Origin: Capnocytophaga granulosa ATCC 51502
GTDB taxonomy: Bacteria > Bacteroidota > Bacteroidia > Flavobacteriales > Flavobacteriaceae
DNA length: 29,092 nucleotides
Assembly (NCBI RefSeq): GCF_000411115.1
Contig: NZ_KE150242.1
Location: 128,599 to 157,690 of the forward strand
Direction of reading: 5' to 3'
In this document: in pieces, positions 8,927-16,620 of the stretch
Numbering within the stretch: position 1 is the stretch's first letter
Layout: the number at the start of each line of letters is the position of its first letter
Program-made: the position numbers and the translations under genes
The notes under the pieces: model-generated
What the model was told of the DNA's origin: nothing
The model's input: only the letters and a program-made list of their open reading frames with translations
Database searches by the model: none

Positions 8927-9595
8927 ATGCAACGAATTGTATTCTTATTTTTGTTAATTTCTCAGTGTACTTTTGGACAATTCTTTGTGGTAAAGGACAA
9001 AGATGGCTATGTAAATATCCGTGAAAAGGAAAGCGTCAAAAGTAAAATACTGGGGACACTCCCTAATAATAAGCTTGTTTATATATTTCATGCTGATGAA
9101 GATATAAGTAAGTGGCATTACATAGATAAAGGGTATATTCATAACAGCAGACTGAAACCTACTTATGCATTTCTTTCCATTAAGAAAGAAAAAGAAAGCG
9201 ATAATGCCATTACTTTTTCAGGTATGGGAATTCATGTAGAGCTGACTGCTCAAAAATACGATAAGAAAAAACATGTCTTTACCAAAGAGAACAAGGGCGA
9301 TCATTACGAATACAAAATAGACGGGAAACCTTTTGAAGGAACTGATGGCTCTGAGCCAGAGACGGAATATAAGAATTTTGTGGTGAGCATTAAGGGCAAA
9401 CAAGTGACTATTCCTAAAAGTGCTTATAGTGATATGTATGTACCTGCCTTTAGTGAAACATCCGTTTATTATGACAAAGAAGACGATATTATCTATATAG
9501 AGGCTCAAAATGGTACAGGAGCAGGGGGCTATGATGTTTGTTGGCAGATCGTAAAGGGTGTTTATAAAACAAGAGAAGTAGGGTATTTTAATTAA
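8927..9595 (+). CDS. Secreted SH3-domain protein
   Basis: A 222-residue protein with an N-terminal signal sequence (MQRIVFLFLLISQCTFG, cleavage probably before Q18). Cys14 could mark a lipoprotein, but the residues before it (ISQ) are a poor lipobox. Residues 20-77 form a bacterial SH3 domain: GYVNIREKESVKSKILGTLP, then SKWHYIDKGYIHNSRLKP. The remaining about 140 residues are beta-rich with aromatic residues and are not recognised. SH3b domains often bind peptidoglycan or other proteins in the periplasm. After the stop codon the same frame continues open for 17 codons (KEDKPQLLERISKFVRS), partly inside a repeated leader sequence. The role is unknown. Confidence 0.75.
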   Translation: MQRIVFLFLLISQCTFGQFFVVKDKDGYVNIREKESVKSKILGTLPNNKLVYIFHADEDISKWHYIDKGYIHNSRLKPTYAFLSIKKEKESDNAITFSGMGIHVELTAQKYDKKKHVFTKENKGDHYEYKIDGKPFEGTDGSEPETEYKNFVVSIKGKQVTIPKSAYSDMYVPAFSETSVYYDKEDDIIYIEAQNGTGAGGYDVCWQIVKGVYKTREVGYFN

Positions 9596-9611
9596 AAGGA
9601 AGACAAACCCC

Positions 9612-9685
9612 AACTTTTAGAGCGTATCAGCAAGTTTGTAAGAAGTTAAAGAGAATTTATTAAAAACTATTTAAATAAAAAGAAA
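9612..9685 (+). repeat. Duplicated leader, copy A (before the small membrane-protein gene)
   Basis: The 74 bases before the ATG at 9686 match the 75 bases before the ATG at 10230 (10155-10229) with one indel and about five in six bases identical. Both begin AACTTTTAGAG and contain GTAAGAAG and TTAAAGAGAATT-like stretches, and both end exactly at a start codon. Confidence 0.8.
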
Positions 9686-10111
9686 ATGACAAAGAATATT
9701 ACTATTTGGATCTTTAGCGTATTGTTTTTACTGATTACTTGCGTAGGTATCAATGATTTTTGTCATACAATGACCTACAATGAAGCGTATATCGGCAGCC
9801 ATTTTGGAGCAGGAGGACTGATTTATTTTAAAAATTATCCTTTGGCATTAGCTATTTTATTCGGTATTACCGTATTCTTGCCTCCTATAAGTGTTATTAC
9901 GGTGTTGTTGTTTCGCAAAAAGGTCGCCACTTCTATAATGATGTGCGCACTTGTAGCAATGTTGCTTTTAGACGTTTATACCTTTTGCTTTCGTCAGCGT
10001 TGGCAATTATTAGGGGAGCAAACCTCTATATATGATGTAGTCATATTAGGGATTTTTCTTTTATACTACCTATATCTTTTGTTGTTAAAGAGAAAACACA
10101 TCATTAAGTAA
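9686..10111 (+). CDS. Four-TM small membrane protein
   Basis: A 141-residue protein with four predicted membrane helices at about 5-23, 52-75, 80-101 and 116-135, separated by a loop with YIGSHFGAGGLIYF and a polar segment FRQRWQLLGEQTS. It ends in a basic KRKHIIK tail, probably cytoplasmic. I do not recognise a named family. A 5'-truncated paralogue about three quarters identical lies at 10681-11022 with the same HIIK end. The upstream leader is repeated before the gene at 10230. Function is unknown; small multi-helix proteins near secreted factors are often immunity proteins, but nothing here proves that. Confidence 0.75.
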   Translation: MTKNITIWIFSVLFLLITCVGINDFCHTMTYNEAYIGSHFGAGGLIYFKNYPLALAILFGITVFLPPISVITVLLFRKKVATSIMMCALVAMLLLDVYTFCFRQRWQLLGEQTSIYDVVILGIFLLYYLYLLLLKRKHIIK

Positions 10112-10154
10112 CACAAATTTGCTCTTCGGATTGCATTTCGTAGGTAAAAAAACT

Positions 10155-10229
10155 AACTTTTAGAGAATATCGGCAAGTTAGTAAGAAGCTAAAAGAGAAT
10201 TTGTTAAAAATTATTCAAATACAAAGTAA
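10155..10229 (+). repeat. Duplicated leader, copy B (before the GyrI-like gene)
   Basis: This is the second copy of the sequence at 9612-9685, placed directly before the ATG at 10230 although the gene that follows is unrelated to that at 9686. This shows that the leader was duplicated or that the genes behind it were exchanged. Confidence 0.8.
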
Positions 10230-10676
10230 ATGAAAATCATAGGAATTAGTGTACGCACTACCAATCAGAACGGACAGGCGATGCAAGACATCGGGAACCT
10301 TTGGCAACGCTTTTTTAGTGAGCAACTTTTGGCAAAAATTCCCAATAAGGTAAGCGATGCCATTTACAGCATCTACACCGATTACCAGAAGGACTATACC
10401 GAGCCTTACACTTGTATGATAGGAGTGGAAGTTACCACGCTCAGTACGATTCCCGACGGCTTAGAGGGCAGGGAATTCCCTCAGCAAACCTTTCAAAAGT
10501 TTGTAGCCAAGGGTGCCATGCCTCAGGCAGTAGGGGCGATGTGGCAATATATTTGGGATCATGACGCCACACTCAATCGCACTTATATATATGACTATGA
10601 ACGCTACACTGAGAAGTCTCAGCAAGGCGATACCCCTGAAGTAGATATTTTTATAGGTGTAAAAGAGAACAAGTAA
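10230..10676 (+). CDS. GyrI-like / AraC effector-binding-domain protein
   Basis: A 148-residue stand-alone effector-binding domain of the GyrI-like (SOUL/AraC_E_bind) type. The pattern MKIIGISVRTTN, IGNLWQRFFSE, IYSIYTDYQKDYTEPY, FQKFVAKG, then a late YDYERYTE with the usual ligand-pocket Glu (E124) and VDIFIGV is typical. No helix-turn-helix is present, so it is not a transcription factor alone. Such domains bind cationic or hydrophobic small molecules, and some protect gyrase or hydrolyse cyclopropanoids. The gene sits behind a copy of the leader used by the membrane-protein gene, and the remains of a membrane-protein paralogue start within a few bases of its stop codon, as if it had replaced that gene's 5' end. 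Confidence 0.85.
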   Translation: MKIIGISVRTTNQNGQAMQDIGNLWQRFFSEQLLAKIPNKVSDAIYSIYTDYQKDYTEPYTCMIGVEVTTLSTIPDGLEGREFPQQTFQKFVAKGAMPQAVGAMWQYIWDHDATLNRTYIYDYERYTEKSQQGDTPEVDIFIGVKENK

Positions 10677-10680
10677 CCCC

Positions 10681-11022
10681 AATTCCTATGACGAAGTCTA
10701 TATAGGTAGCCATTTTGGGGCAGGAGGTCTGATTTATTTCAAAGATTATCCTTTATTATTAGCTGTTCTATTTGGTATTACGGTATTCTTGCCGCCTATA
10801 AGTGTTGTTATGGTACTATTCTCTCGCAAGAGGATAGCCGTTTCTATGATGGGGTGCGCACTTATAGCCATGGTATTTCTAGAGGTCTATACCTTTTGCT
10901 TTCGCAATCGCTGGCAATTATTAGGCGAACAAACCTCTATATTTGATATAATAATCTTAGGAATCTATCTTTTATACTACTTATACCTTTTGTGGCTAAA
11001 GAGCAAACATATTATTAAATAA
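10681..11022 (+). pseudogene. 5'-truncated paralogue of the four-TM membrane-protein gene
   Basis: In one open frame this stretch encodes NSYDEVYIGSHFGAGG to KSKHIIK, colinear with residues 31-141 of the protein at 9686-10111; by my count about 86 of 111 residues are identical. The first 30 codons, with the first membrane helix, are missing. The homology begins at about 10687, 10 bases after the GyrI-like stop. An ATG at 10789 could open a 77-residue product, but it lies in the middle of the homology. The reading frame has not decayed, so the loss may be recent or the short product may still be made. The MITE-like element starts at its stop codon. Confidence 0.8.
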
Positions 11023-11273
11023 AGTTTCGAAAGCTCTATAACTTATTGACTTCCAAAACATCTCCCTACTCCCCCCTCAAGGCGGGAGTTAGTAAGTAGT
11101 AGAGATTCAATAAGTTATAGAAGAAAAATCTTTCCAATATGACAAACAAATTAGGCTATTTCAACGCCCTTAAAGCTCCCCCTTTGGAGGGGGGGGGGGA
11201 GGTTTTTACAAATAATTGATTATTAGTTATTTATAATTACAATAATAACCTAAAATTGACTTGCGAAACTTAA
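11020..11273. mobile_element. MITE-like element, copy 1 (about 254 bp, non-coding)
   Basis: This covers most of the 11023-11337 gene-free stretch. It matches 16364-16619 over its whole length (roughly nine in ten bases by eye). The ends form a terminal inverted repeat: right end CTTGCGAAACTTAA (11260-11273), left end TAAAGTTTCGAAAG (11020-11033), 12 of 14 paired. A second inverted pair lies inside, CTATAACTTATTGA (11036-11049) with TCAATAAGTTATAG (11107-11120), perfect over 14 bp. It also holds a run of 11 G where copy 2 has GGGGGGTGTGGGGG. No ORF of note. The remaining 64 bases before xth (11274-11337) contain a small hairpin CAAATC-GCGA-GATTTG and no clear promoter. Confidence 0.75.
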
Positions 11274-11337
11274 GTTATTTACAAAAAACAAATCGCGAGA
11301 TTTGAGTCAGCAAATTAACAAATGAATAAATTGTCTT

Positions 11338-12114
11338 ATGAAAATATTTTCTTATAATGTAAATGGGCTTCGTGCCGCCATGACCAAAGGTTTCGTGGAG
11401 TGGCTCTCTGCTGCTAGTCCCGATGTGATCTGCCTGCAGGAAATTAAGGCCTTGGAAAGCCAAATAGACTTGGCTCCTTTGGAGGCAGCAGGCTACACCT
11501 ATCATTATTTTCACTCGGCTGAGAAGAAAGGATACAGCGGGGTAGCGATTCTCTCCAAGATCCAGCCTACTCATGTGGAAATAGGCTCAGGAATAGACTA
11601 TATGGACAAGGAAGGGCGTATCCTCCGTGCTGATTATGGCGATCTTTCGGTTATGAGCCTATACTTGCCGTCAGGAACAAATATTGACCGATTGGATCAT
11701 AAACTACAGTTTATGGCTGATTTTCAGCAGTATATCAATACACTCAAGCAGACACGCCCCAACCTTGTTATCTGTGGGGATTACAATATCTGTCATGAGG
11801 CGATTGATATTCATGACCCTGTCCGCAATGCCAATGTGTCTGGCTTCTTGCCAGTGGAGCGCAAGTGGCTGGACGACTTTCTCAAGAGTGGGTTTGTGGA
11901 TAGCTTTCGCTTTTTTAACAAAGAACCGCATAACTACTCTTGGTGGAGCTACCGTGCCAATGCCCGCAACAATAACAAGGGTTGGCGTATAGACTACTGC
12001 TTGGTAGCCAAGCCCTTGGCCTCTCGTATGGTAAGAGCCGCTATATTGCCAGAGGCTAAGCACAGTGACCATTGTCCTATCTTAGTTGAAATCCGCTCAG
12101 CCGATGAAAAATAA
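11338..12114 (+). CDS. xth: Exodeoxyribonuclease III (AP endonuclease)
   Basis: A 258-residue ExoIII/exoA-type enzyme of the endonuclease-exonuclease-phosphatase fold, of normal length. It nicks DNA 5' of abasic sites and removes blocked 3' ends in base excision repair. The active-site residues are visible: N7 in YNVNGLRA, E35 in CLQEIKAL, Y109 in SLYLPSG, D148 and N150 in CGDYNICHEAID, D219 in WRIDYCL, and D244-H245 in KHSDHCPI. The start at 11338 gives the canonical MKIFSYNVNG. Its 3' end overlaps the glycosyltransferase gene by 11 bases (or 29 with an earlier start), so the two are translationally coupled. Confidence 0.95.
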   Translation: MKIFSYNVNGLRAAMTKGFVEWLSAASPDVICLQEIKALESQIDLAPLEAAGYTYHYFHSAEKKGYSGVAILSKIQPTHVEIGSGIDYMDKEGRILRADYGDLSVMSLYLPSGTNIDRLDHKLQFMADFQQYINTLKQTRPNLVICGDYNICHEAIDIHDPVRNANVSGFLPVERKWLDDFLKSGFVDSFRFFNKEPHNYSWWSYRANARNNNKGWRIDYCLVAKPLASRMVRAAILPEAKHSDHCPILVEIRSADEK

Positions 12115-13144
12115 CGCCTCTGATCACCTGCTGGTCATTCGTCTCTCTGCCATGGGCGATGTGGCAATCTCTTTGCCTGTGCTCAATGCGCTTACTGCAC
12201 AGTACCCACAGCTTACACTTACCATCCTTACCCGCCCGCTCTTTGCACCCCTCTTTGCCCACCTGCCCCGCACCACGGTTTTTCCTATAGATACCAAGGG
12301 TGCTCACAAGGGCATCCGAGGCCTCTATCGGTTATTTAGGGCATTGAGAGGGCAGGGGATTACCCAAGTGGCCGACTTGCACAATGTACTCAGGACAAAT
12401 ATCTTAAAGTTTTTTTTCTCCTTTACTGCTATTCCTTTTGTGCAAATAGACAAGGGCAGACGAGAAAAGAAAGCACTCACCCGTAGTAAAAATAAGATTT
12501 TTACACCTCTATTACCTTCTTATAAGCGGTATGCAGCGGTATTCGAGCGCTTAGGCTACCCCATTGTATGGGATAAGGACTATTTCTCCCCCAAGCCAGC
12601 CCTTACAGAGCCGATTAAGGCGCTACTAAGTGCTGATACCAATATAGGTATTGCTCCTTTTGCCTCTCACAAGGGCAAGGAATACCCTTTTGAACAAATG
12701 AAAGAGGTTATAGCAGCACTCTCCGAGTGCTATCCCAAGAGCAAACTGTTTATTTTCGGTGGGGGAGCAAGAGAAAAAGCATTGGTGGATACCTTGCCCA
12801 CTTATCCCAATGTAGAACCCATGGTAGGCAGGCTTACCTTTGCGGAGGAGTTGGCCTTGATCGCCCACTTAGACCTTATGCTGGCTATGGACAGTGGCAA
12901 TGCCCACTTGGCGGCCAACTATGGGGTGCCCACCCTCACCCTATGGGGGGTTACACACCCTTATGCTGGTTTTGCCCCCTACGGACAGCCTCAGGAGTAT
13001 TGCCTTGTGGCCGACCGCCGTCAGTACCCCTTGGTGCCTACTTCAGTTTTTGGAAACAAATATCCCGAAGGTTATGAAAAATCCATAAAAACCATTTCTT
13101 TACAAGATATTTTACGTAATATTGCCGCTATTTTAGAAAAATAA
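12104..13144 (+). CDS. Glycosyltransferase family 9 (heptosyltransferase-like)
   Basis: A 346-residue GT9 protein of WaaF/RfaF type. The N-terminus LLVIRLSAMGDVAISLPVL is the family hallmark. The DLHNVLRT segment, the FGGGAREKAL strand of the second Rossmann domain, and MAMDSGNAHLAANYGVPTLTLWG with a following HPYAGF match the nucleotide-sugar binding half. It would transfer a sugar, in relatives heptose from ADP-heptose, to lipopolysaccharide or another surface glycan on the inner face of the cytoplasmic membrane. I chose the ATG at 12104 because it puts the family motif about 8 residues from the start; an ATG at 12086 would add six residues. The exact acceptor is unknown. Confidence 0.88.
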   Translation: MKNNASDHLLVIRLSAMGDVAISLPVLNALTAQYPQLTLTILTRPLFAPLFAHLPRTTVFPIDTKGAHKGIRGLYRLFRALRGQGITQVADLHNVLRTNILKFFFSFTAIPFVQIDKGRREKKALTRSKNKIFTPLLPSYKRYAAVFERLGYPIVWDKDYFSPKPALTEPIKALLSADTNIGIAPFASHKGKEYPFEQMKEVIAALSECYPKSKLFIFGGGAREKALVDTLPTYPNVEPMVGRLTFAEELALIAHLDLMLAMDSGNAHLAANYGVPTLTLWGVTHPYAGFAPYGQPQEYCLVADRRQYPLVPTSVFGNKYPEGYEKSIKTISLQDILRNIAAILEK

Positions 13145-13170
13145 ATTAGTCTCTTTTCAGACTTTTTTTA

Positions 13171-13178
13171 TACTTTTG
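13171..13178 (+). promoter_or_regulatory. Bacteroidota-type -7 promoter element for ybeY
   Basis: TACTTTTG fits TAnnTTTG and lies 26 bases before the ybeY start at 13205. A partial -33 match (TTAG at 13146) sits at about the right distance. It indicates that ybeY is not only read through from the genes upstream. Confidence 0.55.
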
Positions 13179-13204
13179 CTTTAGAAAAATCGCTTTTATA
13201 CTAT

Positions 13205-13621
13205 ATGATACATTTTTTTTATGAGCTTCCTTTTGAATTGCCACAGGAAGAAGCCGATTTCCGTCGTTGGGTGCAACTCATCATTGCCTCTGAACGCAAA
13301 AAAGAAGGGGATATCAACTATATCTTTTGCGATGATACCTACTTGCACAAGATTAATGTAGATTATTTGCAGCATGATACCTTGACGGACATCATTACTT
13401 TTGACTATGGCAAGGATAACCTGCTCTCAAGTGACATCTATATCTCTATAGATCGCGTGCGGGAGAATGCCCAGTCCTATGGGGTGGATTTCTCCGCGGA
13501 GCTACTCAGGGTAATGGCGCATGGAATCCTGCACCTATGTGGCTATAAGGATAAAACCGACGAAGAATCCCAACAGATGCGAGAGAAAGAAGAGGAGAAA
13601 ATGACACTTTTCTTAAAATAG
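13205..13621 (+). CDS. ybeY: Endoribonuclease YbeY (16S rRNA maturation)
   Basis: A 138-residue YbeY metalloprotein of normal length, a single-strand endoribonuclease for 16S rRNA 3' processing and ribosome quality control. The diagnostic motif is HGILHLCGYKDKTDEE. H106 and H110 match the first two zinc ligands of E. coli YbeY (H114, H118), but the third ligand position (H124) is D116 (GYKD instead of GYDH). The upstream strand TDIITFDYG and the preceding DINYIFCDDTYLHKIN are as in the family. Asp may still bind zinc; from memory this is common in Bacteroidota members. A promoter element lies just before it, and the gene ends against the efp gene at a shared terminator. Confidence 0.92.
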   Translation: MIHFFYELPFELPQEEADFRRWVQLIIASERKKEGDINYIFCDDTYLHKINVDYLQHDTLTDIITFDYGKDNLLSSDIYISIDRVRENAQSYGVDFSAELLRVMAHGILHLCGYKDKTDEESQQMREKEEEKMTLFLK

Positions 13622-13623
13622 AA

Positions 13624-13656
13624 AAAACCTTTGAGCCATAGCGGCTCAAAGGTTTT
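13624..13656. terminator. Bidirectional terminator between ybeY and efp
   Basis: AAAACCTTTGAGCC (13624-13637) pairs perfectly with GGCTCAAAGGTTTT (13643-13656), a 14-bp stem with the loop ATAGC. The A-run at the left end and the T-run at the right end make it usable from both strands. Confidence 0.9.
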
Positions 13657-13676
13657 CTTATGCTAAGGGAGGAAAA

Positions 13677-14243
13677 CTAGTCCTTCATACGTTCTACGTA
13701 GGTACCTTTCTCAGTTTCTACTTTGATACGGTCTCCTTCGTTGATAAAGAGCGGTACATTTACAATAGCACCTGTCTCTACCGTTGCAGGCTTGGTGGCA
13801 TTGGTAGCTGTATTTCCTTTTACCCCTGGTTCTACATGAGTTACAGTAAGAATCACATTGGCAGGCATCTCCACTGAAAGGGGCGTTTCATCTTCGGCAT
13901 TGAATATAATCATTACCACTTCCCCTTCTTTGAGTAAGTCTGGGTAGTCCAACATATCACGGCGGATATGCACTTGGTTAAAGTCCTCTACGTTCATGAA
14001 TACAAGCTCTTCGCCCTCTGGGTAGAGATATTGGAACGAACGTGTCTCCACACGTACATCGTCTATCTTGTGCCCGGCAGAGAAAGTGTTGTCAATGGTT
14101 TTTCCTGTGGTAACACTCTTGAGTTTTGTTCTCACAAAAGCAGGCCCTTTCCCAGGCTTCACATGGAGAAATTCGATGATTTTGTAAATGTCATGGTTGA
14201 AACGGATACATAATCCTTTTTTAATATCAGCTGTACTTGCCAT
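13677..14243 (-). CDS. efp: Elongation factor P
   Basis: A 188-residue EF-P with the three usual domains: KOW-like (about 1-62), OB (about 66-128) and C-terminal OB (about 130-185, ending GDRIKVETEKGTYVERMKD). It relieves ribosomes stalled at polyproline. The tip loop is PGKGP with K32 at the position of the modified K34 of E. coli; the base after GKG is Pro instead of Gln. I see no epmA, epmB or earP gene in the window. It lies 31 bases after fumC on the same strand without a clear promoter of its own, so co-transcription with fumC is likely. The shared terminator at 13624-13656 ends it. Confidence 0.95.
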   Translation of the reverse strand: MASTADIKKGLCIRFNHDIYKIIEFLHVKPGKGPAFVRTKLKSVTTGKTIDNTFSAGHKIDDVRVETRSFQYLYPEGEELVFMNVEDFNQVHIRRDMLDYPDLLKEGEVVMIIFNAEDETPLSVEMPANVILTVTHVEPGVKGNTATNATKPATVETGAIVNVPLFINEGDRIKVETEKGTYVERMKD

Positions 14244-14274
14244 ATTTATTTAAATATATTTATTTGTTTACTAA

Positions 14275-15672
14275 TTACTTAAGGCTTCCTACCATATCCT
14301 CAGGGCGCACCCAAGCATCGAATTCCTCTGGGGTTACATAGCCCAAGCGGATTGCTTCTTCGCGTAGGGTAGTGCCATTCTTATGAGCGGTATTGGCGAT
14401 TTCAGCCGCTTTGTAGTAGCCTATCTTGGTGTTAAGGGCGGTAACAAGCATTAGGCTATTGTTAACCAACTCTTTGATACGTGCATAGTTAGGCTCAATA
14501 CCTGAAGCGCAGTGCTCTTCGAAACTTACAGCTGCATCCCCGATAAGGCGGGCGGACTGTAGGAAGTTAGCACAGATCACAGGCTTGAACACATTTAGTT
14601 CATAATGTCCTTGGGTAGCCCCTACACTGATGGCTACATCATTACCCATCACTTGGGCAGCAACCATCGTAACAGCTTCACACTGAGTAGGGTTTACTTT
14701 TCCTGGCATGATAGAGCTACCTGGCTCATTGGCAGGAATCAAGATTTCCCCGATACCACTACGAGGGCCAGAGGCCATAAGGCGGATATCGTTGGCTATT
14801 TTGTTAAGTGATACGGCGATTTGCTTGAGCGCTCCATGAGACTCTACCATGGCATCGTGAGCGGCCAAGGCTTCAAACTTGTTCTGAGCCGTTACAAAAG
14901 GAAGTCCAGTGAATTGAGCTATATATTTGGCTACCACCACATCGTATCCCTTAGGTGTATTGATACCTGTACCTACAGCAGTACCACCCAAGGCCAATTC
15001 GCTTAGGTGTGCAAGGGTATTTTTCAGTGCTTTGATACCATGTTCTATTTGGGATACATAGCCAGAGAACTCCTGACCGAGGGTAAGGGGAGTGGCGTCC
15101 ATAAGGTGGGTACGTCCTATTTTTACCACATCTTTGAAAGCCTCTGATTTTTTCTGTAGGGTATTTTTGAGTTTTTCAAGACCTGGGATGGTAGTCTCCA
15201 CTACCATTTTGTAGGCTGCGATGTGCATACCAGTAGGGAAGGTGTCGTTGGAGGACTGTGATTTATTCACATCGTCATTGGGTTGGAGTACTTTTTCCCC
15301 TTCGCCTATTTTTCTCCCTGCCAGAAGCTGAGCGCGGTTGGCGATCACCTCATTTACATTCATATTGGACTGAGTACCAGAGCCTGTTTGCCAGATGACC
15401 AAAGGGAATTGATCGTCCAATTTGCCTTCTAAGATTTCGTCACATACTTTAGCTATTAAGTCTCGTTTTTCTTCGGAGAGTACGCCCAATTCGAAATTGG
15501 CATAGGCGGCCGCTTTCTTTAAGTAGGCAAAGCCATAGATCACTTCCTTAGGCATAGAGGCAGGAGCCCCTATTTTGAAGTTGTTACGAGAACGTTCTGT
15601 TTGTGCCCCCCATAGCTTATCGGCAGGCACTTTCACTTCACCCATGGTGTCTTTTTCAATACGATATTCCAT
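14275..15672 (-). CDS. fumC: Class II fumarate hydratase
   Basis: A 465-residue class II (iron-independent) fumarase that interconverts fumarate and malate in the citric acid cycle in the cytoplasm. The family signature [11 protein letters not shown] lies at 318-328 and supplies the catalytic Ser loop. H189 in [10 protein letters not shown] matches H188 of E. coli FumC, and [14 protein letters not shown] at 96-109 and [11 protein letters not shown] at 140-150 are the other two conserved regions. Length and sequence are fully normal. A consensus promoter lies about 60 bases upstream (15731-15762, minus strand). Aspartase and argininosuccinate lyase share the fold, but the GSS loop context and [10 protein letters not shown] region favour fumarase. 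Confidence 0.95.
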   Translation of the reverse strand: MEYRIEKDTMGEVKVPADKLWGAQTERSRNNFKIGAPASMPKEVIYGFAYLKKAAAYANFELGVLSEEKRDLIAKVCDEILEGKLDDQFPLVIWQTGSGTQSNMNVNEVIANRAQLLAGRKIGEGEKVLQPNDDVNKSQSSNDTFPTGMHIAAYKMVVETTIPGLEKLKNTLQKKSEAFKDVVKIGRTHLMDATPLTLGQEFSGYVSQIEHGIKALKNTLAHLSELALGGTAVGTGINTPKGYDVVVAKYIAQFTGLPFVTAQNKFEALAAHDAMVESHGALKQIAVSLNKIANDIRLMASGPRSGIGEILIPANEPGSSIMPGKVNPTQCEAVTMVAAQVMGNDVAISVGATQGHYELNVFKPVICANFLQSARLIGDAAVSFEEHCASGIEPNYARIKELVNNSLMLVTALNTKIGYYKAAEIANTAHKNGTTLREEAIRLGYVTPEEFDAWVRPEDMVGSLK

Positions 15673-15730
15673 TGGTATATAGTTTTAATGGTTTTTTTCC
15701 AAGATAAAAAAGCATCAGTTTTTCATGACA

Positions 15731-15762
15731 CAAAAGTATATTTTTTTTCTTAGACCACCAAA
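15731..15762 (-). promoter_or_regulatory. Consensus promoter of fumC
   Basis: Read on the minus strand, TTTG (15762-15759) is followed after 20 bases by TACTTTTG (15738-15731), which fits the Bacteroidota -33/-7 consensus and spacing. The fumC start codon is about 60 bases further on. Confidence 0.75.
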
Positions 15763-15800
15763 TTTTTTTCAAATATTTTTATTTCTAATATTCTCTTACT

Positions 15801-16363
15801 CAAGTTTCGCAAGCTGTTTTTCAAAATCCCCTCAGTTCCTCCTCCAGCCCCTTTCGAAGGAGGGGAGAATTAGCGTATTAGAATAGCTGTTTATCCTCCC
15901 CCGGCCCCTCGGAAGGAGGGGAGAATTATTGAGTTTAATCAGTGTAAATTCTTTGTATAAGTCTGATTATTTGTCTTCTATAATGTATTATTCCGATTTC
16001 ACACTCTTAGCCCCCTTCCTTCGGAGGGGGGTAGGGGGGAGGAATTGAGGGGAGAATTAGCACATTTATGCAGTGTAGCTTCTTTGTATAAGTCTGAATA
16101 TCTGTATTCTATAACATATATTCCAATTTTTCACACTCTTAGCCCCCTTCCTTCGGAGGGGGGGGTAGGGGGGAGGAATTGAGGGGAGAATTAGCACATT
16201 TATGCAGTGTAGCTTCTTTGTATAAGTCTGAATATCTGTCTTTTATAATGTATTATTCCGATTTCACACTCTTAGCCCCCTTCCTTCGGAGGGGGGTAGG
16301 GGGGAGGAACTGAGGGGGAATTATTGAGTTTAATCAGTATAAATTCTTAGTATAAGTCTTAAT
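15801..16363. repeat. Tandem repeat cluster with units of about 130 bp
   Basis: Three good units start at TTCCGATTT-like sequences at 15991, 16121 and 16256 (lengths 130, 135 and a cut third unit). A degenerate unit lies at about 15891-15990. Each contains TTAGCCCCCTTCCTTCGG followed by G-runs. CCCCCTTCC can pair with the following GGAGGGGGG around the loop TTC in a 9-bp stem with one T-G pair, and GGGGGGTAGGGGGGAGG gives several G-runs on the plus strand. G-run lengths differ between units (6 or 8). At 15802-15815, AAGTTTCGCAAGCT repeats the left end of the MITE-like element, perhaps a fragment. There is no ORF in it, and 15673-15800 otherwise holds only the fumC promoter and AT-rich DNA. 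Confidence 0.8.
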
Positions 16364-16619
16364 TTAAGTTTCGCAAGCTCTATAACTTACAGATTCTCAA
16401 AACATCCCCCCTACCCCCCCTCAAGGGGGGAGTTAGTAAGTAGTAGAGGTTCAATAAGTTATAGAAAGAATATTTTCCAATTAGACAAACAAATTAGGCT
16501 ATTTCAACGCCCTTAAAGCTCCCCCTTTGGAGGGGGGTGTGGGGGAGGTTTTTACAAATAATTGATTATTAGTTGTTTATAATTACAATAATAGCCTAAA
16601 AATAACTTGCGAAACTTAA
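16364..16619. mobile_element. MITE-like element, copy 2 (256 bp, perfect 14-bp inverted ends)
   Basis: TTAAGTTTCGCAAG (16364-16377) and CTTGCGAAACTTAA (16606-16619) are a perfect 14-bp terminal inverted repeat. The interior is colinear with copy 1, in the same orientation. It sits inside the tandem repeat cluster: a repeat unit breaks off before it, and the words TAACATATATTCCG of the next unit follow directly after. No clear target-site duplication is visible. It encodes nothing. Confidence 0.8.
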
Positions 16620-16620
16620 G

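Noticed and set aside
10789..11022. Separate 77-residue membrane protein starting at ATG 10789
   Set aside because: Homology to the four-TM protein continues in frame about 100 bases upstream of this ATG, so it is treated as part of a truncated copy.
11704..12072. 122-codon minus-strand frame opposite xth
   Set aside because: The plus strand encodes a complete ExoIII with all active-site residues.
16364..16619. Target-site duplication around the MITE-like element
   Set aside because: The flanking bases (CTTAAT on the left, GTAACA on the right) do not repeat convincingly.
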